DNA of 64,000 nt. Origin: Tetramitus jugosus (Eukaryota > Heterolobosea > Eutetramitea > Acrasida > Vahlkampfiidae). The notes below the pieces were generated by a model, which saw only the letters and a program-made list of their open reading frames with translations, had not been told where the DNA came from and ran no database searches. Shown piece after piece: positions 1 through 7,430 of the stretch; within the stretch, counting starts at the first letter, position 1, and each line of letters opens with the position of its first letter. A program made the position numbers and the translations under genes. The stretch covers positions 1-64,000 of the forward strand of contig OW569368.1 of the NCBI GenBank assembly GCA_937625935.1, read 5' to 3'.

Positions 1-857
1 CCAAACCCAAACCCAAACCCAAACCCAAACCCAAACCCAAACCCAAACCCAAACCCAAACCCAAACCCAAACCCAAACCCAAACCCAAACCCAAACCCAA
101 ACCCAAACCCAAACCCAAACCCAAACCCAAACCCAAACCCAAACCCAAACCCAAACCCAAACCCAAACCCAAACCCAAACCCAAACCCAAACCCAAACCC
201 AAACCCAAACCCAAACCCAAACCCAAACCCAAACCCAAACCCAAACCCAAACCCAAACCCAAACCCAAACCCAAACCCAAACCCAAACCCAAACCCAAAC
301 CCAAACCCAAACCCAAACCCAAACCCAAACCCAAACCCAAACCCAAACCCAAACCCAAACCCAAACCCAAACCCAAACCCAAACCCAAACCCAAACCCAA
401 ACCCAAACCCAAACCCAAACCCAAACCCAAACCCAAACCCAAACCCAAACCCAAACCCAAACCCAAACCCAAACCCAAACCCAAACCCAAACCCAAACCC
501 AAACCCAAACCCAAACCCAAACCCAAACCCAAACCCAAACCCAAACCCAAACCCAAACCCAAACCCAAACCCAAACCCAAACCCAAACCCAAACCCAAAC
601 CCAAACCCAAACCCAAACCCAAACCCAAACCCAAACCCAAACCCAAACCCAAACCCAAACCCAAACCCAAACCCAAACCCAAACCCAAACCCAAACCCAA
701 ACCCAAACCCAAACCCAAACCCAAACCCAAACCCAAACCCAAACCCAAACCCAAACCCAAACCCAAACCCAAACCCAAACCCAAACCCAAACCCAAACCC
801 AAACCCAAACCCAAACCCAAACCCAAACCCAAACCCAAACCCAAACCCAAACCCAAA
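1..857. repeat. Telomere, (CCCAAA)n array
   Basis: About 143 tandem copies of a 6-nt unit run from the first base to 857 with no variant unit that I can see. The C-rich strand reads 5' to 3' inward, so the G-rich strand (TTTGGG) ends the chromosome at the left edge, as expected for a telomere. Unique sequence begins at 858. The unit differs from the common TTAGGG. The array reaches the window edge, so its full length is unknown. Confidence 0.97.
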
Positions 858-1840
858 TTCACTTCTTGATCAAAAATCAAAAACTTCATCCAAATTCAAA
901 ACAGAACCGATCTATCATCTAAAATCTGATCAAACATGACAAATAGAAGTTAAAACAATCCAGTCCATTTCTATTTCCATCTTTTGACATTCACTGCTTT
1001 GTTTTTGTCGAAAACAGAAATCTTCTTATCAAAGGCTCAACATCTGAAAGGATTAGAGGCAATCAAGTGAGTCAATACACGTTTAATGAGTAATAATTTC
1101 TGTTTGTCTTCAATTAGGACGGGTTGGGTCTGGGTATTCAACTCTGCACTCAACAAAATACAAAATTGGACTTCTCATTCTATCAGAGTTAAGATCTCTC
1201 AGAAGAAGAATTCTTTCCAAGATTTTCTGTCTATTACATTCATAAATCTGAATTGTCATTCACAAACGCTAGTACTCTGAATTTCTGACGGGTTGAATCA
1301 GACATTTCAACTAAAAACTTGATTCAAATTTGAAACTTCTCTATTCCACTGTCTTACAGAATTTGAAAACGAAAAGTCTCAATAATAGATAAAATATATG
1401 ATTATACAGTGATTATTTGATAAAAACTGTCGATTCTATCCAGAAAAACACTAAATCAAGTCAATCAAATTTTCTGAAAGTATAGAACTAAGACACTGAG
1501 TCAAAAAATACAGTTAGTAGGAAATCATGTTAAAAATGATCAAATAATGTCTCAATACCCTGATTCAAACCAAAGAAATCATGTTTCACTTGTATGTCTT
1601 AGCTCCAGTATAGGATCAAAATCGACTAAAACTTGTTGCAGTTTTAACACTGTTGCCGATAAGCCTCTGTTTCATACAGCAGATATGTCGGCTCTATGAG
1701 CTGATAAAGCTCAAATTGAGTTGAAATTCACGCCAAATTCTTCAACTCAGTCAGTTGAAGCTTTTAGAGCAATAAAAAATCTCAAAAAACAACCTTCCAA
1801 AAAAGGAAACGTCTAAAAAAGCAGGGTTTTAAAATACTGC
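858..1840. other. Subtelomeric non-coding stretch
   Basis: AT-rich unique DNA directly inside the telomere. No reading frame here has coding character. Some short telomere-reminiscent words occur, but no tandem array and no recognisable mobile-element domain. I see no gene. Confidence 0.6.
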
Positions 1841-1845
1841 GTACA

Positions 1846-1930
1846 CCAAACCCAAACCCATACCAAATACAGCAAAATTCTCGGGTTTTCCTTAACAACA
1901 AGACAGACCCAAACCCAAACCCAACCCTAA
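1846..1930. repeat. Interstitial telomere-like islands
   Basis: Two short runs of the telomere unit, at about 1846-1861 and 1906-1928, lie some 45 bp apart inside unique sequence. Units are partly degenerate (CCCAACCCTAA at the inner end). A third island is at 2295-2310, on the other side of a short open frame. Such islands usually mark old chromosome ends, double-strand break repair or subtelomere exchange; which applies here is inference. Confidence 0.8.
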
Positions 1931-2257
1931 GGTCGAGCATCTTCAAATCCAGTACTCGTCTTCGTGAAGCAAAACATTCATACCTGGCATGGTGCGCCAA
2001 ACTTCTCCACGGCTCTGGCGTCATCATCAGATGCTCATGAGTGTGAAAAGTGTATTGCTTGGAGCCTTCCTAGCGGGGACGCCAGATTGCTCCTCCGTTC
2101 GGGTATAATAAGGAACTCACAGCTGTTCGATGACGATGGTGTCATGGCAATGACATACGAAGAGGCGAAGAAAAGGTTCAAAATGAAAGGAATCGGACCA
2201 GTTAAATACATGAGAATACGGGCCTATATGGAACTTCTCGGCAAGCCGTGTGAATAG
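1931..2257 (+). pseudogene. Short open frame with helix-hairpin-helix-like end
   Basis: The frame is open from just after a TAA in the telomere-like island (1928-1930) to a TAG at 2257, about 108 codons. There is no ATG near its start (the first usable codon is a GTG at 1964), so it is either an exon or a gene remnant. The C-terminal part carries KGIGPVKYMRIRAYMELLG, which resembles the helix-hairpin-helix of RadC-type proteins (GIGPxKxxxLxAxxEL). That resemblance is short and the rest of the frame is unrecognised. Telomere-like islands flank it on both sides. Confidence 0.35.
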
Positions 2258-2294
2258 AAGAAGTTGTAAATGGGATGGGAAAAGGCTTCCGACA

Positions 2295-2310
2295 GACCCA
2301 AACCCAACCC
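2295..2310. repeat. Third interstitial telomere-like island
   Basis: A run of CCCAAACCCAACCC preceded by GACAGA, the same short lead-in as the island at 1906. The shared lead-in suggests the two islands arose together or were copied. Confidence 0.65.
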
Positions 2311-3224
2311 AATACCATCCAATGCGGCAGTAAAAAGCACTGGTGCAAGCTGAAAACGACAGACAAAGAATTATCAAATACCTTTAGAAGGACTCAATTC
2401 GGTTGTTTTGTTCGTTTGTTTCGCTCATACACTGTTATGAATGAATGTTAAAGATGAGAGCTCTTATCCTTTTATCACGAATTAATCTAAGTTTACGAAT
2501 CTAAATCAGTTTGTGATCCAATCTGCATTTCGAAGATATCGATCGGTGTTGTCTATAGGTATATGGAGTCATAAGTTATCAGTTTACTGATTTGCACCAA
2601 TACACGTAGATCAATCTGACATACGAAGATGTGTTTTACAACGACTGTCAGATGAATCAATCCATTTCATTTTGAAAGGTAGTGATGCATGAGTCACTAA
2701 CGACCAAGTTGAAATGGTTTACGACGCAGATTGATTCAACCTACCAGTTTTATCGTTGAACCTATCTGTAGTTGTGTCTCCATCTTAGTTTTCACCCTCG
2801 AAAGTATGTACGATACCAAATAGAGATGGATCTGTACCCGATGTCGCGCTTTCACCTACGTTTGAAACTAAGAATGTACTGTTGATCGAGTTACTAATCG
2901 ATTCAGACGTACCAACGAATATTCTTCTGGAGAAGAGTCAGGAAAGTTCTTGTAGGAAAACAAATCAACAATCAAGTAGAGTGGAAGAATGAACACAATA
3001 GTATTTATGAGTTTTATCACAATGAAGAGATAAGCCAACTTCTAGAAGTATCCAATGTATTAGGGGTTGCAAGATACTGGTGATGTAACTTCAAGCACTT
3101 TGATCAACACACCTTCTCTCATACATCTCAATGTGTTTCCATTTGTAAGAGAGATTGAAGATAAAATAATTGATCAGCTTCAATCAAGCCAATTTCTTTT
3201 TCTTTCATTTTTCCTCTTCTTCTT
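2311..3224. other. Gene-poor subtelomeric stretch
   Basis: About 900 bp of AT-rich DNA in which I find no reading frame with protein-like composition, no RNA gene and no tandem repeat. Confidence 0.55.
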
Positions 3225-4229
3225 ATAGATTCATACATCTTTCACATTGACATAAGAATCCAAGTGTTGAAAAATATCTCTTATAGGGATGTGAATCATC
3301 TTCCAAAGGCGAGTAATTAATTGACAAACACTTCTCCCTTTTGTAAAGGAACTGTCGAGTCAACCTTTAAACAATAAAATATCGCTCTGGATTCATATTT
3401 GCTTCTAAACTGTGCCGTTTATCCTTGAAATAAAGCTTCTCTTGTCTTTTGCTTCGGTATGATAGTACTCAACTTGCAATTGGACGAGAACACATTGTTA
3501 GATTGGTATGAGTGATTCAAAAAGTAAAGAGGACCCAAAAGTAACATTGGCGACTTTTGATCCCCATCTTGTTCATTCAAAGATGGATGAAATTTCGTCT
3601 TAGCACTTGATGTGTATCGAAACGAAACACCTATAACTTTAAGTTTGCTTTTATCCTCAACAATTCTTTTGCAATACAATCCCCAACCATGTTTACCCTT
3701 TTGGAACTGTAAAAACTCATCCAAGAATGGTTCCCCATTAGTCTATTAAAAATAAGACATAGTCAAGTATCGATAATCTTTCTTAGTTTTCCTCTTTTGT
3801 TTGATGAATGATAATACTTGGGCTCTTGTGACTAATGCATCTCTCTTCGCTGAATCATCAAATGATGGAGAATAAAAATCCAAGCTTCTTGAGCTACACT
3901 CTTCCCACAACGATAAAATGGCAGAACACTCGAATACAAGTCTGATAATCCTTCTTTAGGCATTCCAAAAAATAATTGTGACAATTACCTGATGGTGTTA
4001 TAGTTTTGTTGTTACCCCTTTTTTGTTGAAGCACAGGAAGAGGAAGATGAGAAGCTGAGGATGAAGAAGAGGGCATGTACAAGTTTTTCAGAAAAAAAGG
4101 AACGTCGAGATGGTCACCCGAATTGAAAGCGATGTCATCTGTCGTTAAAAACAATCTCCAACTTTTCCAACGAAAACAAGATGGTGCAAATTCGCTGAGC
4201 AGTCTCATCTCATCACAGTTAATATACAT
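3225..4229 (-). pseudogene. Decayed SET-domain (SMYD-like) gene
   Basis: Reading leftward, an exon starting at 3742 (after TTTTTAATAG) encodes a recognisable SET core: KHGWGLYCKRIV (the GxG motif), then GPLYFLNHSYQSNNVF (the NHSC-type motif with Cys replaced by Tyr), then LQKGEVFVN, and finally GFLCQCERC, a cysteine post-SET segment like that of SMYD methyltransferases. The frame is broken twice: by an in-frame TAA at 3421-3419, and by a four-base shift at about 3319-3316 after FVN that creates another TAA. Upstream, 4229-3989 is an open exon ending in a good donor (GTAATTG); a possible 47-nt intron follows. The middle exon is ambiguous because two frames look partly coding. Taken as written this cannot make a full SET protein. 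Sequencing error is possible, but two independent lesions plus the NHSY change favour decay. Confidence 0.65.
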
Positions 4230-4325
4230 CTATCGTGTTTTAATTTGTCTGATAACAATCATTTCACAGCTCGTTCGTAGACTAGAAACAAACAACATTT
4301 ATTCACTTGGACAAAGTTGACCAAT

Positions 4326-6104
4326 TCACAAATAATCATCGTCATCCTCACCCTCTATTCTCTTTCTTGTTGCTTCCACGCGTTGACAAATAAGAGTATA
4401 GCGAGTGTCTTCACCCATGTAAGCCCAATCTGGTGGTTGTACCCTCTTGTATCCACTATAGTCATCATCATCACTGCTTTCGCTGCTTGAAGAATCCACA
4501 ATTGGCGAAGACGGCATTGAAAGGAAGGTGTTCTTGACTACATCCGAATAGCTTACCTCAGGAGATACCTGTTCTGTCCTTGGGATTGCTGTGATATGAC
4601 GAGATCGTCGATTGTTGGACAATGGAGTAGACACTGGAGATTGTGTCAGATTTCCGCTCACACGACTTTGTTTCAATGGAGTTACTGGACTATTCTCTGA
4701 TATGTTCATTGGAGATTGTCGAACCATTGGAGATTGTGTCAGATTTCCGCTCACACGACTTTGTTTCAATGGAGGAGTTAAAGTAGGTGATCCATTGGGT
4801 GAATTCGATGGAGAGTTTGGACTTCCTCTTTGGTTCCTTCCTCTTTTGTCAGACTTTTTTGGAGAAACAGAATGACTACCAAACGGCTTCTCAGAATGAA
4901 TGGCTCTAGTGTTGGAATTGTTGTTCTTTTTTGAAGTTTTTGCACGAACCTTTGGAGTCTTGAATTGAGTAGTTGACCAGTATGGAACCAGAAATTGATC
5001 TTTTGAAAAAGTATTATCTTGAGTCATTCTTTTCCTGCCTCTTTCAAGTACTCTAGGTCCCATTAATCTTAGATGTTTTTGGGTCATCAAAGAAGCAAAG
5101 TAACCTTGATAGTGTTCTTGTGCAGAGAAAGGGGAGTATGATCGAAGACTGTCGCTGGCAGTGAAGTTTCGGATTGCGTCCAGGTCAGATTTTTGGAAAA
5201 TTGAAACCCGAGACATAGAGTAACCAGAAGTCATCAGAGTCCACATCTCTAGTAATTCAGCAAACTTTAGAGAATCAACATCTACATTGCCACAATGGGA
5301 ACAGAGCAAAACCTTTGTAATAAACTTCAGCTTTTCTTCACTCTCAAGAAACTGACCGATTCTGAAGAAAGATGCCGTTGAATGATAGATGTTGTTCAGC
5401 TCGAGTGGAACCCTTGATTTACTGAGGGGGTTGACGAAATGTCTGAAAAGACTTACCCACGCCCCCTTCATTATAGGTTGCTCCATAAAATCATTTTCCG
5501 ATGCTTCAGAGAGGTTAATTAGTTCCTCCATAAAATGTTTTCTTGACTCTCTGTAAGAAGGAACCACTGCTACTCTATCCTTCATCTTGAACGGAAAGTC
5601 CTCTTTCACCTTTTCAGCAACTCTGGACTTGATCTCTTTCTCAATCACGTGGAACATGGGCTCAGGAATTGCAGGGCTCAGACATTGAACATAGTTCTCA
5701 TCCTTAGTCTTGTTCTTCTCCAAATATTTGATTACCGGATTGTTGCAATTGACGTAACTCGGAGGATTCAAGTTGGCAGGCAACATTTGATGAAATCTAG
5801 TCAATCTATCGAGCTTTCTCCAATATTGAAGCTCAGATTCTTGAAAGCTCGACTTGTTCTCCACAGTATTATTCTTGAGTTCAGAGAGAGTGAAAAATTC
5901 GAGTAGACTATTCAAATACCAAATGATATCACTAATAGAAGAGGCTAAATTATAGCGATCCTCATAATTTGGATTATTAAGATTAGACTCTGCCATCTTA
6001 ACTACACTAAGGTTAGAAAGGAATTCTAAGATTGAACCGAACTTTTGAGTGTCTTCCATTTTGTCGAATGCTTCACCATACAGAGGAACTTGGAGAGTCA
6101 TCAT
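4326..6104 (-). CDS. Protein of unknown function, Ser-rich acidic C-terminus
   Basis: An intact 592-codon frame starting MMTLQVPLYGEAF. Residues 1 to about 370 have ordinary globular composition, including a CSHCGNVD segment. Residues about 380-520 are basic and rich in Ser, Pro and Asn, likely disordered. The last about 60 residues hold a Ser run, then acidic stretches, ending EDDDDYL. No signal peptide or membrane segment is evident. Within the disordered part a 31-residue unit is duplicated (KQSRVSGNLTQSP occurs twice). I do not recognise the family. It is transcribed toward the telomere, and the next gene in that direction is the decayed SET gene. Confidence 0.75.
   Translation of the reverse strand: MMTLQVPLYGEAFDKMEDTQKFGSILEFLSNLSVVKMAESNLNNPNYEDRYNLASSISDIIWYLNSLLEFFTLSELKNNTVENKSSFQESELQYWRKLDRLTRFHQMLPANLNPPSYVNCNNPVIKYLEKNKTKDENYVQCLSPAIPEPMFHVIEKEIKSRVAEKVKEDFPFKMKDRVAVVPSYRESRKHFMEELINLSEASENDFMEQPIMKGAWVSLFRHFVNPLSKSRVPLELNNIYHSTASFFRIGQFLESEEKLKFITKVLLCSHCGNVDVDSLKFAELLEMWTLMTSGYSMSRVSIFQKSDLDAIRNFTASDSLRSYSPFSAQEHYQGYFASLMTQKHLRLMGPRVLERGRKRMTQDNTFSKDQFLVPYWSTTQFKTPKVRAKTSKKNNNSNTRAIHSEKPFGSHSVSPKKSDKRGRNQRGSPNSPSNSPNGSPTLTPPLKQSRVSGNLTQSPMVRQSPMNISENSPVTPLKQSRVSGNLTQSPVSTPLSNNRRSRHITAIPRTEQVSPEVSYSDVVKNTFLSMPSSPIVDSSSSESSDDDDYSGYKRVQPPDWAYMGEDTRYTLICQRVEATRKRIEGEDDDDYL
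4636..4774. repeat. In-frame 46-bp direct repeat inside a CDS
   Basis: The 46-bp segment at 4636-4681 recurs at 4729-4774, 93 bp away (31 codons), so the duplication keeps frame. It encodes two copies of LKQSRVSGNLTQSP in the disordered part of the 592-aa protein. Confidence 0.85.
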
Positions 6105-6265
6105 GATAATTGTAATTGTATGTTGGTTATTTGTTCTTTGTTTAATGATTCCAGAACCGCTTTGTTGAATTTTTTTATATAGGTCGAGACCTCAGCAAAC
6201 ATCCAGGTCAAAAGATGTCAGTCAGAAAACTTCATCACTTGACACATCGAAAAAAGGAAACAAAG

Positions 6266-6446
6266 GATTGGGTAAATGGATTCTCCCAAGAAAGAAAGTC
6301 ACGAGGTGACTGGACATCTTCCTCGTGAAAATACTTCCGATTGCATTCCGCTCACCCAACGCATTTCTGATCGAAGTCATTCCGGAAAGCACGATGAAGC
6401 GATATGAAACAACTACTAACAAACATAAGAGTTGAAAAAACAAACT
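6266..6446. pseudogene. Chimeric fragment: MDH piece joined to a copied downstream segment
   Basis: Bases 6266-6319 match the malate dehydrogenase gene at about 12967-13020 (the codons for VNGFSQERKSRGDWTS) with only a few changes. Directly after, from 6325, the sequence matches 13608-13753 (starting GTGAAAATACTTCCGATTGC and ending ACAAACT) with two short gaps of about 11-13 nt. In the 13-kb region these parts lie about 590 bp apart, so this copy is a rearranged, internally deleted derivative. It is non-coding as it stands. Confidence 0.85.
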
Positions 6447-6690
6447 GAAGAACAACAATGAAGTTTACGATGATCAATATGAGAGAAATGCTTGCACACA
6501 TCCTTGCCTTCTCAGAAGCACTCTTCCTGTACAAGACAAAGATGACCCACAAAATGAACCATCCTATAAAAATGCTCAAAATCAACAAGATAATGGAAAT
6601 GGCTTCATCAGCATGCACAACGTTGATAGTAGGTTTGTTGTTATTGTGGTTGGAATGTATGTGCCTGTTGTTGAGGGTACATGGTGACAT
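6415..6690 (-). pseudogene. Two-membrane-segment protein remnant
   Basis: A minus-strand open frame contains two hydrophobic helices (about 24 residues each: one with IFIGWFILWVIFVLY, one with SLILIIVNFIVVLQFVF) separated by a charged loop, YRKSASEKARM. This pattern resembles small Gln/Pro-rich two-helix membrane proteins of amoebae. The N-terminal Gln-rich part appears only in another frame (MYPQQQAHTFQPQ), and the C-terminus runs into the copied segment at 6325-6446. It therefore looks truncated at one end and shifted at the other. A functional short protein is possible but less likely. Confidence 0.4.
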
Positions 6691-6729
6691 TACTGTTGCT
6701 GTTGGTGACCATTATTTTGTTAGGTTGTA

Positions 6730-7110
6730 CCAGTCCATCATTGTATGGCGCCGTGTTTCATTGCTCACAATTGCCATCTCTCCATTGGTCTGCCGAAGGG
6801 TCTTCTTGGGTACCATACAATGAGAGCCTGTCCCACTAGGTGTTTGGAAGCGATGGTTTTCTTGTTGGTCTCTTCCAGAGACTGTTGAACTTTCTACCTG
6901 GAATCATACTCACCTTCCTCAGGTGGTTGTTCAGGACCCGGTTGATCCGCTAATTTTGCTCTTTTTAAATCTTTACAAACATCTATCAATGTCTGAGGCC
7001 GCTTCCACTCGTTTCCTTCTTATAACCTTGTGTTGCTTGTTCTTCAACTTTTTTCCACTTGGCACTCCATCCAGTGAATCCTTCCGAGGAGCACTGATTA
7101 GCGCTTTTAA
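6730..7110 (-). pseudogene. Unidentified gene remnant with in-frame stops
   Basis: On the minus strand, protein-like sequence is spread over at least two frames: GFTGWSAKWKKVEEQATQGY, then NEWKRPQTLIDVCKDLKRAK leading through PEQPPEEGEYDSR to a TAG, and onward in the same frame with KVQQSLEETNKKTIASKHLV to a further stop. The composition is clearly coding-like, but no single frame is open. I do not recognise the family. The interpretation is a decayed gene. Confidence 0.4.
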
Positions 7111-7150
7111 CGTTGGTTTTGGGTTAAACCAACATGGTTCTTATTTGACT

Positions 7151-7390
7151 GTAGTGCTTCCTTAATTCAGAAACAGCACAAATACCAGAGTAAAATCTGC
7201 TTTGCCTTTGCTGATATCGAACACTTCAAACAATTCGGATGCACAGTGACTACTGCTTCTCCGTTTGGCTTTGCAACGACAAAGATAGACCGAACGTATC
7301 CATTGTTCAATAGGCCGAGTGATCTTCAACTTGCAAACGAGAACGATTTCAATTGCTTGTTCATGAAACTAGTATTGGTAAAAAAATGAA
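7151..7390 (+). pseudogene. Orphan coding-like 3' exon
   Basis: A plus-strand frame, open from 7111 and following a possible acceptor (TTGACTGTAG, ending at 7153), reads KICFAFADIEHFKQFGCTVT and continues to a TGA at about 7389. It has convincing protein composition but no start codon and no identifiable upstream exon. It is probably the last exon of a lost gene. The next gene (7431-9842) converges on it. Confidence 0.4.
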
Positions 7391-7430
7391 AGGGGATAAA
7401 TAATGAGTAGGAATATGTTGAATGGATATT

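Noticed and set aside
1-857. CRISPR-like or satellite interpretation of the tandem repeat
   Set aside because: There are no spacers; the unit is a uniform 6-mer at the sequence end with telomere polarity.
1086-1280. 64-codon plus-strand ORF near the telomere
   Set aside because: Composition is not protein-like and there is no splice or homology support; chance open frame in AT-rich DNA.
6458-6823. 121-codon plus-strand ORF
   Set aside because: It is antisense to the two-helix membrane remnant; its hydrophobic runs mirror the coding strand.
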